This document shows positions 1-9,316 of a DNA stretch of 64,000 nt, piece after piece (the stretch's first letter is position 1; the number at the start of each line of letters is the position of its first letter). Both the position numbers and the translations under genes were made by a program. Origin of the DNA: Undibacterium sp. CCC3.4 (GTDB taxonomy: Bacteria; Pseudomonadota; Gammaproteobacteria; Burkholderiales; Burkholderiaceae_D); NCBI RefSeq assembly GCF_034347425.1, contig NZ_CP133779.1, forward strand, positions 3,596,001-3,660,000, read 5' to 3'. The notes below the pieces were generated by a model, which searched no databases, was not told the origin of the DNA, and saw only the letters and a list, made by a program, of their open reading frames with translations.

Positions 1-609
1 GGCACGACGCGCGCCGGCGCTGCGCAGGCGGCCATTTTCAGCGCCCGGCATGCCCTCGATCAGCGCCGCCTCCGCAAGCGCCGGCATGTGCGCGAGCACT
101 GCCTTGACCGCCGCATAACTGGCAGCTTCATTGTCGACACTGACAAAGGGAATCGCCTGCATGTGCAGTTGACTCAAACGCGCCGAGTCGAGCGGGTTAT
201 CGATATTGATGATCACCATGCCGCGTTGCTGGGCTTTCTGCAGCACCGGCAGCAGGCGTTGCGAGTCGCTAGGGGCAATCACCAAGGCTGGCACTTTGTC
301 TTCAATGAGTTCGTCGACAATCGCGATTTGCTGTTCGATCGCCGTTTCCTGTGCCGCCGTCCGTACTTCGAGTACGACGCCCGACTGCGCCGCGGCACGG
401 CGTGCGCCGCGTTCGATCGCGATGAAAAATGGATTACTCAGGGTTTTTAATACCAAGGCGATGCGTGGTGTTGCCGCTGCGGTTTTTTGTTGTTGCTCAA
501 TAGCAACAGCAGTGGAAGCACTGCCTGCGCTACCGGGTTCGGTATTGCCGCATGCGCAAAACAGCGTGCACAGCACGCCCAGTCCTAAGATGCCGGCAAA
601 TTTCATCAT
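1..609 (-). CDS. Periplasmic sugar-binding lipoprotein (ABC transporter, RbsB-like), partial
   Basis: Reading the minus strand from 609 to the window edge gives 203 codons without a stop. The product starts with a lipoprotein signal (hydrophobic stretch then LFCAC, Cys near residue 20). It continues with a type 1 periplasmic-binding fold: RIALVLKTLSNPFF, then IVDELIEDKVPALVIAPSDS and GMVIINIDNPLD, the pattern of ribose/galactose-binding proteins of ABC importers. It would be anchored in the inner membrane facing the periplasm and deliver a sugar-like ligand. Two tandem ATG codons (609 and 606) follow a GAGGGA ribosome site; the second is better spaced. The C-terminal part and any permease genes lie outside the window, so the substrate cannot be told. 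Confidence 0.8.
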   Translation of the reverse strand, partial: MMKFAGILGLGVLCTLFCACGNTEPGSAGSASTAVAIEQQQKTAAATPRIALVLKTLSNPFFIAIERGARRAAAQSGVVLEVRTAAQETAIEQQIAIVDELIEDKVPALVIAPSDSQRLLPVLQKAQQRGMVIINIDNPLDSARLSQLHMQAIPFVSVDNEAASYAAVKAVLAHMPALAEAALIEGMPGAENGRLRSAGARRA

Positions 610-952
610 ATTCCCTCGTGCTCGTGACGAGCGCATGATCGTTTTTGCTTCGGTTGGCAGCTGCGCCGCATGGTATTTGTGATTTTCAGTCTGTGGTTTG
701 GCACGCAAATATGTGTTTTCAATCACACCTTTCCAGAAGCTAAAGGAAAAACGCCGTTCTGTCTATAGTTTGATCAAGAAAGTAGTTTGAGCATTTTACT
801 GATGTAAAAAAAACTTTCATTTGAAATAAAACGATCGTACTATTTTGCGGTATAGTGAGAAAAGAATCACCCTCGGTGCCGAATCGCCAGCGCAGCGCCC
901 GCGATTGGCAAACCGGCATAATAAAAGCTGTATTTCAACCTTAGGAAAAGAC
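610..952. other. Intergenic region with divergent starts; possible TetR-type operator
   Basis: This AT-rich gap separates the minus-strand binding protein from the plus-strand beta-oxidation gene, so it should hold promoters for both. A dyad-like stretch at 828-846 is centred on CGATCG (832-837) and flanked by A- and T-rich arms. It resembles operators of TetR-type fatty-acid regulators of betaproteobacteria, from memory only. No other gene is seen. Confidence 0.3.
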
Positions 953-3031
953 ATGAGTGCAGAATACCAAGTCAATGGCAGCACCGCCATCATTACGCTT
1001 CACAATCCGCCGGTTAACGGTTTAGGGCATGCCACGCGCCAAGCCATCGTGGCGGGTATGAAGCAAGCGCAAGATGATGCGACGATCACAGCGATTATCA
1101 TCACCGGTGCCGGCAAGGCTTTTTCGGGTGGTGCCGACATCAAAGAATTCAATTCCCCTAAGGCCTTTGCCGAACCGGGTCTGCACAGTGTCATCAGTAT
1201 CATCGAATCATCCGAGAAACCGGTCATCGCGGCCATCCATAGTGTCTGCATGGGCGGCGGGCTGGAACTGGCCTTGGGTTGTCATTACCGTATTGCCAGC
1301 CCGGGCGCGCAGATTGCGCTGCCTGAAGTCAAGCTTGGCATCTTACCTGGGGCCGGCGGTACGCAACGCTTGCCGCGCGTGGTAGGGCTGGAATTAGCGC
1401 TCAATATGATCGTTTCCGGCACGCCGATTGCCTCCGAAAAACTGGCCAAGACAGGCTTGTTCAGTTCCATCGCTGAAGGCGACCTGATGACGGCCGCGCT
1501 GGCGCTGGCCGAACAAGTGGCCGATCAACGTCCCTTGCCACGGGTGCGCGACATCAAAATCGATTACCCCAACTACGAAGCGTACTTACAATTTACGCGC
1601 AATACCGTGCGCGCCATGGCTGGCCCGTTCCCGGCACCGCTCAAATGTGTGGAAGCAGTCGCCGCGGCGATGACGCGTAAATTCGACGACGGCATTCAAA
1701 TCGAGCGCGCACTGTTTCTCGAATTAGTCCAGAGCACCGAATCGAAAGCTCTGCGCCACGCATTTTTCGGCGAACGCGCCGCCAGCAAACTGCCCGACGT
1801 ACCGGACGACACGCCGCTGCGCAGTATCAAAACCGTGGCCGTCATCGGTGCCGGTACCATGGGCGGTGGGATCGCCATGAATTTTGCCAATGCCGGTATC
1901 CCGGTGCAAATTCTGGAAATGAAGCAGGAAGCACTCGACAAGGGTTTGGCGACGATACGCAAAAATTATGAAAATACGCTCAAAAAAGGCAAGCTGACGC
2001 AAGAAAAATTCGAGCAACGTGTAGCGCTGATTACTGGCACCTTGTCTTATGAAGCGATCGGTCAGGCTGATTTGGTGATCGAAGCGGTATTCGAAGACAT
2101 GGGCGTAAAAGAACAAGTATTCCGCAAGCTCGATGAAGTGATGAAGCCCGGTGCGATTCTGGCCTCGAATACCTCGACGCTCGATGTCGATCAAATCGCC
2201 GCCTTCACGAAGCGCCCGCAAGACGTGGTCGGTACACATTTCTTCAGCCCGGCGAATGTCATGAAGCTGCTTGAAATTGTACGCGGCAAGCACACCGCCA
2301 AGGATGTGTTGGCGACCGTGTTGGCGATTTCGAAAAAAATCAAAAAAACCGGCGTGGTGTCGGGTGTTTGCGACGGCTTCATCGGCAACCGCATGATAGA
2401 GCAATACAGCCGCCAAGCCGGATTCTTATTGGAAGAGGGCTGCACGCCGGAGCAAATCGATAAAGCAGTCGAAAAAATGGGCTTTGCGATGGGACCGTTC
2501 CGCATGGGCGATTTGGCAGGCAATGATATCGGCTGGTATATCCGCAAACGTCGCTACCTCGAAAAACCACAGATCACTTATTCGAAAACCGCTGATTTGC
2601 TGTGTGAAATGGGCCGTTACGGACAAAAAACCGGTGCCGGTTGGTATGACTACAAGGCCGGCGACCGTAAGGCTTACCCATCCGAGTTGGTCAATCAAAT
2701 GATTATTCAGCACTCGGCCGATATCGGTGTCGTACGCCGCAAAATCAGTGATACTGAAATTATCGAACGCCTGATTTATTCGCTGGTCAACGAAGCCGCC
2801 TACATTTTGGAAGAGGGTATCGCTACACGCGCCTCCGATATCGACATGGTCTACCTGACCGGCTACGGTTTCCCGCTGCATACCGGTGGGCCGATGTTCT
2901 ATGCCGATACGGTCGGCCTTGGGAATGTCGTATTGGCGATGGAGAAATATGCCAAAGGACGCCATGGCGATGCCTGGATTACTGCGCCGTTGCTGGCCAC
3001 ACTCGCAGCACAAGGAAAAACTTTCAACTGA
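953..3031 (+). CDS. Fused enoyl-CoA hydratase / 3-hydroxyacyl-CoA dehydrogenase (FadB/FadJ family)
   Basis: A 692-residue bifunctional beta-oxidation enzyme. The N-terminal crotonase domain carries MGGGLELALGC and LPEVKLGILPGAGGTQRLPR, whose two Glu residues match the hydratase catalytic pair. The dehydrogenase part starts near residue 296 with the NAD-binding motif VIGAGTMGGGIAMNFANAG, has the HFFSPANVMKLLEIV signature with the catalytic His near residue 427, and ends with two C-terminal HCDH domains. It hydrates enoyl-CoA and oxidises 3-hydroxyacyl-CoA in the cytoplasm. The frame is open upstream to 845, but ATG 953 is chosen because AGGAAAAG lies just before it and the crotonase domain begins right after. 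No thiolase gene is adjacent. Confidence 0.92.
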   Translation: MSAEYQVNGSTAIITLHNPPVNGLGHATRQAIVAGMKQAQDDATITAIIITGAGKAFSGGADIKEFNSPKAFAEPGLHSVISIIESSEKPVIAAIHSVCMGGGLELALGCHYRIASPGAQIALPEVKLGILPGAGGTQRLPRVVGLELALNMIVSGTPIASEKLAKTGLFSSIAEGDLMTAALALAEQVADQRPLPRVRDIKIDYPNYEAYLQFTRNTVRAMAGPFPAPLKCVEAVAAAMTRKFDDGIQIERALFLELVQSTESKALRHAFFGERAASKLPDVPDDTPLRSIKTVAVIGAGTMGGGIAMNFANAGIPVQILEMKQEALDKGLATIRKNYENTLKKGKLTQEKFEQRVALITGTLSYEAIGQADLVIEAVFEDMGVKEQVFRKLDEVMKPGAILASNTSTLDVDQIAAFTKRPQDVVGTHFFSPANVMKLLEIVRGKHTAKDVLATVLAISKKIKKTGVVSGVCDGFIGNRMIEQYSRQAGFLLEEGCTPEQIDKAVEKMGFAMGPFRMGDLAGNDIGWYIRKRRYLEKPQITYSKTADLLCEMGRYGQKTGAGWYDYKAGDRKAYPSELVNQMIIQHSADIGVVRRKISDTEIIERLIYSLVNEAAYILEEGIATRASDIDMVYLTGYGFPLHTGGPMFYADTVGLGNVVLAMEKYAKGRHGDAWITAPLLATLAAQGKTFN

Positions 3032-3055
3032 GGCAAGAAACCCGAGTAAGCAAAA

Positions 3056-3082
3056 AAAAGCGCAGCTCAGGCTGCGCTTTTT
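3056..3082 (+). terminator. Rho-independent terminator after the beta-oxidation gene
   Basis: The stem GCGCAGC / GCTGCGC with a 4-nt TCAG loop is extended by A-U pairs, with an A-run on the left and TTTTT on the right. It lies 25 bases after the stop at 3031. Because both sides carry A/T runs it could act in both directions. The next gene starts only 17 bases further on. Confidence 0.85.
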
Positions 3083-3098
3083 GTTACCATAGTAAGCT

Positions 3099-4328
3099 AT
3101 GAAAAACACCAGCAATACGCGCCTGTTGAGCAGCTTTCTGCACATCATCAAATGGACCTTGCTGGCCGCGCTGGTGGCCGTCTTGGCTGGTAGTGCATCA
3201 GCTTTTTTTCTATTTGCCCTCGAGCGCGCCACGGCGGCTCGCTTAGCGCACCACGCTCTGCTGCTACTCTTGCCGGTGGCTGGTTTTGTGGTTGCTTACT
3301 TGTATCTGCATTATGGCCAGCAGGTCGAAGCTGGCAATAATTTGCTCATCGATGAAATTCACAATCCCAAAAAAATCATCCCTTTGCGCATGGTGCCACT
3401 GGTACTCGCCGCCACCGTGACTTCGCATCTGTTCGGGGCCTCGGTTGGACGTGAGGGCACCGCCGTCCAAATGGGCGGTGCCTTGGCCGATCAACTGAAC
3501 CGCGCCATCGGCCTCGCTGCCGAGGACCGGCGCATCATGCTGATGGCCGGCATCAGTGCAGGCTTTGCCTCGGTATTTGGCACACCGCTGGCCGGGGCGA
3601 TTTTCGGTTTGGAAGTCTTAATCATCGGCCGCTTGCGCTACGAAGCCCTGCTGCCATGCTTGATCGCCGCCGTTCTGGCCGATCAAGTCGGCTTATTTTG
3701 GGGGGTACAGCACACACATTACCTGATCACGCAGATCCCGCCGCTGAGCTTGCGCAATTTGCTGATGATGATCATCGCCGGCGCTTGCTTCGGCCTGTGC
3801 GCGCGCCTGTTCGCCACCTTCACGCATCGCGGCAGTGCTTGGTTTACAGCGCGTATCGCGTATGCGCCGCTGCGGTCGTTTTTCGGCGGCTGCCTGATTC
3901 TTGCCATCGTTTGGTTCGGCGCGGCCGAGCGCTATATCGGACTGGGTATACCGGTCATCGTCGAAGCCTTTGCTCAACCCGTGCCAGTCTACGATTTCGC
4001 TGCCAAGGCCATGCTGACCATTGCCTCACTCAGTGCCGGCTTCAAGGGGGGCGAAGTGACTCCCTTGTTTTTTATCGGTGCCACGCTTGGTAATGCGCTG
4101 GCACCGCTGTTGCAACTGCCATTCTCACTGTTAGCCGGCATGGGTTTTGTCGCCGTCTTTGCCGGTGCCGCCAATACGCCGCTCGCTTCCACTTTGATGG
4201 CCATCGAACTCTTCGGTGCCGATGTCGGGGTTTTTGCGGCCATCGCTTGCGCCGTCAGCTTTCTTTGTTCCGGGCATGCCGGTATTTACCGTGCGCAAGG
4301 TCGCGGCGAAAACCAAGTGGGTCCCTAA
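3099..4328 (+). CDS. CLC-family voltage-gated chloride channel / H+-Cl- antiporter
   Basis: A 409-residue polytopic membrane protein of the CLC family. It shows the selectivity-filter region GREGTAVQMGGALADQL (family form GREGP, so Thr replaces the usual Pro), GTPLAGAIFGLEVL around residue 165, and the C-terminal filter-like GGEVTPLFFIGATLGNALAPL with hydrophobic segments throughout. It would move chloride or fluoride-like anions across the inner membrane. ATG 3099 lies just after a terminator and has no clear ribosome site, so the start is only moderately sure. There are no C-terminal CBS domains, as is usual for short bacterial members. Confidence 0.85.
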   Translation: MKNTSNTRLLSSFLHIIKWTLLAALVAVLAGSASAFFLFALERATAARLAHHALLLLLPVAGFVVAYLYLHYGQQVEAGNNLLIDEIHNPKKIIPLRMVPLVLAATVTSHLFGASVGREGTAVQMGGALADQLNRAIGLAAEDRRIMLMAGISAGFASVFGTPLAGAIFGLEVLIIGRLRYEALLPCLIAAVLADQVGLFWGVQHTHYLITQIPPLSLRNLLMMIIAGACFGLCARLFATFTHRGSAWFTARIAYAPLRSFFGGCLILAIVWFGAAERYIGLGIPVIVEAFAQPVPVYDFAAKAMLTIASLSAGFKGGEVTPLFFIGATLGNALAPLLQLPFSLLAGMGFVAVFAGAANTPLASTLMAIELFGADVGVFAAIACAVSFLCSGHAGIYRAQGRGENQVGP

Positions 4329-4450
4329 CGAGGAAACTGATTGAATTGATTCAATGTCTAAAAAATAATCTTTATCCCATGGAATTTTTTGGAACTCGGT
4401 CGGTCAAATACGACTTACAGCTATCCAATCAAGCTACTGCGAGAAACTCC

Positions 4451-5950
4451 ATGCAAAATTCGTTTACCAAATTACTGGCACTGTGCTGCCTGCTTGTGCT
4501 CAGCGGCTGTGGTGCCGGCCTTGCGCGCGCCGAGGGCAGCGCCACACGCTGTTTACAGCAGCGTGATTATCGCCATAGCGAAGTATTGGCTTGCTATGTC
4601 GCGGCACAAGCGGAACAAAAACTGGTCTACCTCGACAAGGGCAGTAGTCAAGTCGACGGTGTCGAAAAACGGCGTTACGAATTGACTTCACAAAACTGGT
4701 CGCCGGCAGGCATGGTGACCCCAGCGGTCTGGAAACACGATGTCGAGATCTACATTCCCGCAGACGCACTCAACAAGACTGCGCTGCTGGTCAGCAATAA
4801 CGGCATCAATGTAGCGGCCGGGCAAAATGGGCTGCGACCACTGTCCGATATTCCCGAAGCCATGGCCGTGGCGATCGCCAAAAAGACCAGAACCATCGTG
4901 ATTTCGGTCAATAACATTCCGAATCAATACCTGACTTTTGCCGATGATGCTCAGGCACGCCGCGAGGATAGTGCCGTCGCCCACAGCTGGAACTTATTCA
5001 TGCAGGATACAAAAGCACATGCCTTCCTGCCCATGCACCTACCGATGGCGGCAACGCTGGTGAAAGCCATGGATTTGGCGCAACAAGAATTACTGGCTTG
5101 GAAAATCGACCGTTTCATTGCCACCGGCGCATCCAAACGCGCCTGGGCTGTCTGGTTGGCCAGCATAGCCGATCCGCGCATCACGGCAATCGTGCCGTTC
5201 GTGCTCGATATACTCAATATGGATCGCGTCATGCAGCATACCTATGACAGCTATGGTCAGCAATGGCCGCTTGCCTTCGCCGATTATCAACGTGCCGGCG
5301 TTACCAGTGCGCGCCAAAGCACGGCATTTACACAACTGTTGCAGATCGAAGATCCCTTGCGCTATCTCGATAGCCCCTATGCGGCGCGACTCGCCATTCC
5401 TAAATATATAGTCAATGCCAGCGGCGACGACTTTTTCGTGCCCGACAACACACAGTTTTTCTATGCCCGTTTGCCGGGCGAAAAAACCTTGCGCAGTGCC
5501 CCCAACTCCAGCCACTACGGCATTCGCGATGTGGTCGAAAACTCGCTCGTCAGTTTCATTAATCGGATGCAGCGCGGCCAAGCGCTGCCACAAATTACGA
5601 TCGAGGCCGCCGGCAATAACAGCAAAGACCCTGGGCAACTCACCGTGCGCTTCTCGCACACTCCGGTGAAAATCACACAATGGAGCGCACACAATCCATT
5701 AGCACGTGATTTTCGCTTTGCTTGCGGCATACGCTATACACCGAACAGCTTGGAGCTTGCCAACAGTGTGACTGTCATGCAAGCAATACCGACTGCAGGG
5801 TGGAGTGCCAGCTTCGTCGAAGCCGAATTTGCCGATGGTATGGTGGTAACGACGCCAGTGCAAATTCTGCCGCAGCGCTATCCTGAACAGCCGGCGCTTG
5901 GTACTGGGCCGGCTTGCCAAACCATAGGCGAGAAAAGCACGACAAAATAG
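4451..5950 (+). CDS. PhoPQ-activated pathogenicity-related protein (PqaA-like), secreted lipoprotein
   Basis: A 499-residue protein starting at ATG 4451, where a lipoprotein signal begins (LALCCLLVLSGCG, lipobox Cys about residue 20). The frame is open back to 4247, but that part has no signal and overlaps the previous gene. The alpha/beta-hydrolase-like PqaA family is shown by FIATGASKRAWAVWLASIAD (a nucleophile-elbow-like GASKR), DILNMDRVMQHTYDSYG and SGDDFFVPDNTQFFYARLPG, and a late His in NSSHYGI. The family is known from Salmonella as a PhoPQ-induced gene; its biochemical role is unsettled. Nothing here shows PhoPQ control. Confidence 0.8.
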   Translation: MQNSFTKLLALCCLLVLSGCGAGLARAEGSATRCLQQRDYRHSEVLACYVAAQAEQKLVYLDKGSSQVDGVEKRRYELTSQNWSPAGMVTPAVWKHDVEIYIPADALNKTALLVSNNGINVAAGQNGLRPLSDIPEAMAVAIAKKTRTIVISVNNIPNQYLTFADDAQARREDSAVAHSWNLFMQDTKAHAFLPMHLPMAATLVKAMDLAQQELLAWKIDRFIATGASKRAWAVWLASIADPRITAIVPFVLDILNMDRVMQHTYDSYGQQWPLAFADYQRAGVTSARQSTAFTQLLQIEDPLRYLDSPYAARLAIPKYIVNASGDDFFVPDNTQFFYARLPGEKTLRSAPNSSHYGIRDVVENSLVSFINRMQRGQALPQITIEAAGNNSKDPGQLTVRFSHTPVKITQWSAHNPLARDFRFACGIRYTPNSLELANSVTVMQAIPTAGWSASFVEAEFADGMVVTTPVQILPQRYPEQPALGTGPACQTIGEKSTTK

Positions 5951-6079
5951 GCCGTCGGCTTTGCCTATCCGTGCGCCTGTCATAAATATTTCCACGGACG
6001 GCACTGACAACAAAAGCCAGTCGCAGAGGCGATGTTATAATATACGGTTAATTCATATCATTATTGCAAAAGGTTTTCT

Positions 6080-7681
6080 GTGCTTTCTACCGCAAATATC
6101 ACCATGCAGTTCGGCCCCAAGCCGCTGTTTGAAAACATCACCGTCAAATTTGGCGAAGGCAACCGTTATGGTTTGATCGGCGCCAATGGTTGCGGCAAGT
6201 CGACTTTTATGAAGATTCTCGGTGGCGATCTCGAACAATCGTCGGGCACAGTCATGCTCGATCAGAACGAACGTCTGGGTAAATTACGCCAAGATCAATT
6301 TGCCTTCGAAGACATGCGTGTGCTCGACGTCGTCATGATGGGGCATACCGAAATGTGGGCCGCCATGGCCGAACGCGATGCCATTTACGCCGACCCCGAA
6401 GCGACTGACGATGACTACATGAAGGCCGCCGATCTCGAAGCCCGCTTTGCCGAATACGATGGCTACACGGCCGAAGCACGGGCCGGCGAACTGCTGCTCG
6501 GTGCCGGTATTCCAACCGATCAGCATCAGGGCAGTATGAGCGCCATTGCGCCGGGATGGAAGTTGCGTGTGCTGTTGGCGCAAGCCTTGTTTTCCAATCC
6601 CGATATTCTGTTGCTCGACGAACCGACGAATAACCTCGACATCAATACCATTCGTTGGCTCGAAGATACGCTCAATGAGCGTAATTCGACCATGATCATC
6701 ATTTCCCATGATCGCCACTTCCTCAACCAAGTGTGCACCCATATGGCCGACATGGATTATGGCACCTTGAAGGTGTATCCCGGCAATTACGATGATTACA
6801 TGCTCGCTTCGACGCAAGCGCGTGCGCAGCAAATGGCCAACAATACCAAGGCCAAAGAGAAGGTCGCCGAATTACAAGATTTCGTGCGCCGCTTTTCGGC
6901 CAATAAATCCAAGGCGCGCCAAGCGACATCGCGCGCCAAACAAATCGACAAGATCAAGATCGAAGAATTCAAGCCTTCCAGCCGTCAGAATCCTTTCGTG
7001 CGTTTCGATGGCGAAAAGAAATTGCATCGTTTGGCTGTCGAAACTCAGGGTTTGAGCAAAGCCTACGAGCGTACTTTGTTTAAAAATGTCGATCTGATGG
7101 TCGAAGCCGGCGAACGTATCGCCATCATCGGCTCTAACGGTGTCGGTAAAACCACGCTGTTGCGCTGTATCGGCGGTGATGATATCGCTCATCTGCATGC
7201 TGATCGCGGCTTAGTGAAATGGGCGGAAAATGCCAATGTCGGTTATATGCCGCAAGATCCGACCGAAGAATTCGCTGCCGATAAAAACCTCACCGACTGG
7301 ATCGGCCAATGGACTCAAGAGGGCGACGATGATCAAGCCGTGCGTTCTATCCTCGGACGCTTGCTGTTCGGTGGCGACGATGTCAAGAAATCGGTCAAAG
7401 TTTTATCGGGTGGTGAAAAAGGGCGCATGATGTACGGCAAACTCATGCTGGGACGTCACAACGTCTTGTTGATGGATGAGCCGACCAATCACATGGATAT
7501 GGAGTCGATCGAATCACTCAATATTGCCTTGGAAAAATATGCCGGCACCCTGATTTTCGTGTCGCATGATCGCGAATTCGTCTCGTCGCTGGCAACGCGG
7601 ATTTTGGAAATCAAAGAAAATGAAATCATCGATTTCCGCGGTACTTATGAAGAATACCTGAGCAGTCAGGGCATCGAGTAA
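6080..7681 (+). CDS. ybiT: ABC-F ATPase, YbiT type
   Basis: A 533-residue protein with two ABC ATPase domains and no membrane segments. Walker A motifs are GANGCGKS (about residue 36) and GSNGVGKT; the Walker B regions are [13 protein letters not shown] and [13 protein letters not shown]. An inter-domain linker rich in Lys and Arg lies in between. It matches E. coli YbiT almost along its whole length, including [20 protein letters not shown] at the start and [10 protein letters not shown] near the end. ABC-F proteins of this type bind the ribosome and modulate translation. The start is GTG at 6080 with AAAAGG seven bases upstream; no in-frame ATG fits the family start. Confidence 0.93.
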   Translation: MLSTANITMQFGPKPLFENITVKFGEGNRYGLIGANGCGKSTFMKILGGDLEQSSGTVMLDQNERLGKLRQDQFAFEDMRVLDVVMMGHTEMWAAMAERDAIYADPEATDDDYMKAADLEARFAEYDGYTAEARAGELLLGAGIPTDQHQGSMSAIAPGWKLRVLLAQALFSNPDILLLDEPTNNLDINTIRWLEDTLNERNSTMIIISHDRHFLNQVCTHMADMDYGTLKVYPGNYDDYMLASTQARAQQMANNTKAKEKVAELQDFVRRFSANKSKARQATSRAKQIDKIKIEEFKPSSRQNPFVRFDGEKKLHRLAVETQGLSKAYERTLFKNVDLMVEAGERIAIIGSNGVGKTTLLRCIGGDDIAHLHADRGLVKWAENANVGYMPQDPTEEFAADKNLTDWIGQWTQEGDDDQAVRSILGRLLFGGDDVKKSVKVLSGGEKGRMMYGKLMLGRHNVLLMDEPTNHMDMESIESLNIALEKYAGTLIFVSHDREFVSSLATRILEIKENEIIDFRGTYEEYLSSQGIE

Positions 7682-7959
7682 ACTTCTTGATTGGCCCATT
7701 GGGAGCGAAACTGTAATAAGCGATATTCGGGGAAGCGTAGATTTAATCCAAGCGGTTTGCCCGCCGCCACTGAGGCGCCTTGCATTGCATCCTCATTGGC
7801 AACGGACAATTCCACTGCGATTTAATCTGCGTCGGCTCAGGCTCCTGGGGCGACTTGGTGCTACTCGAGAAGAAGCGAGCTTGCCCGCGGAGTCGGCACG
7901 TGGTCAACACGCCTACCAGCTTGCACTTGGGCGTGTCATGAATACCGTTTTAGCCGATA
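7682..7959. other. Intergenic stretch without a convincing gene
   Basis: About 280 bases lie between ybiT and the brnTA operator. An open frame at 7785-7988 has an Arg/Leu-rich composition, no ribosome site and no family resemblance. Because a transposase scrap lies just beyond brnTA, this stretch may be eroded mobile DNA, but nothing in it proves that. Confidence 0.4.
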
Positions 7960-7976
7960 GTCTATTTTGTATAGAC
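7960..7976. promoter_or_regulatory. Inverted repeat, probable BrnA operator
   Basis: GTCTAT-TTTGT-ATAGAC is a perfect 6-bp dyad with a 5-bp spacer, 13 bases before the brnT start. A further partial copy (GTATAGT) follows at 7982. BrnA antitoxins are known to repress their own operon through such sites; the assignment here is by position. Confidence 0.5.
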
Positions 7977-7989
7977 AAACGTGTATAGT

Positions 7990-8280
7990 ATGAAGATGAA
8001 AATAACAGGCTTTGATTGGGATGACGGTAACTGGCCGAAGTGCGGCAAACACGGCGTATCCCGTGAGGAAATTGAACAGGTTTTATTGGGAACGCCTGCC
8101 GTTATGAAAGACCCTCACCCGGATGAGCCGCGCATGAGGGCTATCGGAAAAACGAAGGCAGGGCGCTACGTCTTTCTGGTCTTCGTTTTGCGCAAGCTTA
8201 ATGGAAATGCGATGCTTCGCCCCATCAGTTCACGCTACATGCACCAAAAGGAGATTGATCACTATGAAAACCAAAGCTAA
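7990..8280 (+). CDS. brnT: BrnT-family toxin (ribonuclease)
   Basis: A 96-residue protein of the BrnT (DUF497) family. The N-terminus ITGFDWDDGNWPKCGKHGVS, followed by EEIEQVLLG and the late R-ISSRYMHQKE region, is the usual BrnT pattern (family length about 90-100). BrnT is a type II toxin that cleaves RNA in the cytoplasm and is neutralised by BrnA. ATG 7990 is used; 7996 is an alternative and a GTG at 7981 would run into the operator. It overlaps brnA by 17 bases in another frame, the standard toxin-first order of this family. Confidence 0.85.
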   Translation: MKMKITGFDWDDGNWPKCGKHGVSREEIEQVLLGTPAVMKDPHPDEPRMRAIGKTKAGRYVFLVFVLRKLNGNAMLRPISSRYMHQKEIDHYENQS

Positions 8281-8521
8281 ACCCATGCCATCGCTTGTGA
8301 GTGATGCGGATGCTGAGCAATTCGTTGATACCGCAGATCTTTCTCGGTACGACTTATCTGGTTTCAAGCCGATGAACTTTGAGTTTGCGCCGAAATCTGC
8401 GGCGATGCACATGCGCCTTCCTCAAAATCTGCTCGATGCTTTGAAGGCCAAGGCAAAAGCCAAAGGAATACCTTACACGCGCTATGTCCGAATGCTGCTT
8501 GAGAGTGATGTTGCACGCTGA
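8264..8521 (+). CDS. brnA: BrnA-family antitoxin (ribbon-helix-helix)
   Basis: An 85-residue protein starting at ATG 8264 with AAGGAG at 8247-8252. The N-terminal half is acidic and would wrap the toxin (DADAEQFVDTADLSRYDLSG). The C-terminal half, MHMRLPQNLLDALKAKAKAK then GIPYTRYVRMLL, has the strand-helix-helix pattern of CopG/RHH DNA-binding antitoxins. It binds BrnT and represses the operon, most likely at the dyad at 7960-7976. The start lies inside the end of brnT, so translation is probably coupled. Confidence 0.85.
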   Translation: MKTKAKPMPSLVSDADAEQFVDTADLSRYDLSGFKPMNFEFAPKSAAMHMRLPQNLLDALKAKAKAKGIPYTRYVRMLLESDVAR

Positions 8522-8610
8522 TCATCGGCTACGCCCGGCACCCGGCCCCAGTGCTCGACGAGGATGTCGCCAAGCTTTCACCATTTGCTCACGGGCACAT
8601 CAATAGATAA
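8521..8610 (+). pseudogene. C-terminal scrap of a Tn3-family transposase
   Basis: Directly after the brnA stop, the frame from 8521 to the TAA at 8608 reads PVLDEDVAKLSPFAHGHIN near its end. This matches the conserved C-terminus of Tn3-family TnpA (DEDVARLSPFxxxHIN in my memory of the family), but the usual ending LGRYSF is missing. Only about 29 codons remain, with no start and no catalytic part. It suggests that brnTA arrived on, or was captured next to, a Tn3-family transposon, a family known to carry toxin-antitoxin pairs. Confidence 0.6.
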
Positions 8611-8654
8611 GTGGGGGAATGGCAATCTGTACGAAAAGTACGATTGCGCCTCAC

Positions 8655-9212
8655 TTACAAATCGTCGACCAGGCTGTCCCGTACCAGCGCTGAATTGATC
8701 CCTTTGTCACCTTGATAGAGTAAATGATCGAGGCGGTCGCGCAGGCTGCGTGCGGTTTCGCGGCCTTTCGATTTGAGAATTGCTTCAATATAAGGATGAC
8801 GCAGCTTTTTGAAGTCGTCCAGCGTTTGGGCGCGCTCCGCTTTCAATTGCAGGGCGAAGCCACGCAAGCCGAGCATGCTTTTAATGGTTTCATTGAAAAA
8901 AGTATAAATCGCCTCGATTTGCGCCAATTCGCGGGCATGCTCGGTATTGTTTTCCGTACGTTCCGCTTGGACTGTCACCACAGTGACTGGCTCTGGCAGT
9001 ACCGGCAAGGCCGCGATGTAGTCATTGGCAATCAACTCGGCCACATTGCTTTCATCGAGCCCAAGTGCTGCCACTCGGGCCAATAATTGGGTCGCACTTT
9101 GCTTGCCGTCGACCATTACCAGCAGGGTGCGTAGTCGTGTGCTGAGTTGGTGTTTGCGGGTCGCGATTTCCTCGCGACCTTTGTCAGTTTTATCGTAAAT
9201 GCTAGCGAACAT
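8655..9212 (-). CDS. Conserved hypothetical protein, mostly helical
   Basis: A 185-residue soluble protein that I cannot assign to a named family. The N-terminus (FASIYDKTDKGREEIATR then LLVMVDGKQSATQLL) looks like a small winged-helix-like segment found at the start of several betaproteobacterial proteins of unknown function. The rest is helical and charged (RAQTLDDFKKLRHPYIEAIL). There is no signal peptide, membrane segment or Cys motif. Start at 9212 with only a weak ribosome site. It stands alone, convergent with the brnTA side and 100 bases from the feo operon end. Confidence 0.6.
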   Translation of the reverse strand: MFASIYDKTDKGREEIATRKHQLSTRLRTLLVMVDGKQSATQLLARVAALGLDESNVAELIANDYIAALPVLPEPVTVVTVQAERTENNTEHARELAQIEAIYTFFNETIKSMLGLRGFALQLKAERAQTLDDFKKLRHPYIEAILKSKGRETARSLRDRLDHLLYQGDKGINSALVRDSLVDDL

Positions 9213-9316
9213 TGGCGCAGTGTCCCGAAATGGTGCTTGGAATCAGAATTCATTTCTGATAATGCACACAAGCATACCTGAGGCTGGCCGAGTACGCTAT
9301 AGCAGCTTCGGGCAGA

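Noticed and set aside
1724..2416. A 230-codon minus-strand open frame inside the beta-oxidation gene
   Set aside because: It is antisense to conserved dehydrogenase motifs, has no ribosome site and no family resemblance; codon bias of the real gene keeps it open.
7785..7988. A 67-codon open frame between ybiT and brnT
   Set aside because: No ribosome site, Arg/Leu-rich shadow-like composition, and it runs through the brnTA operator.
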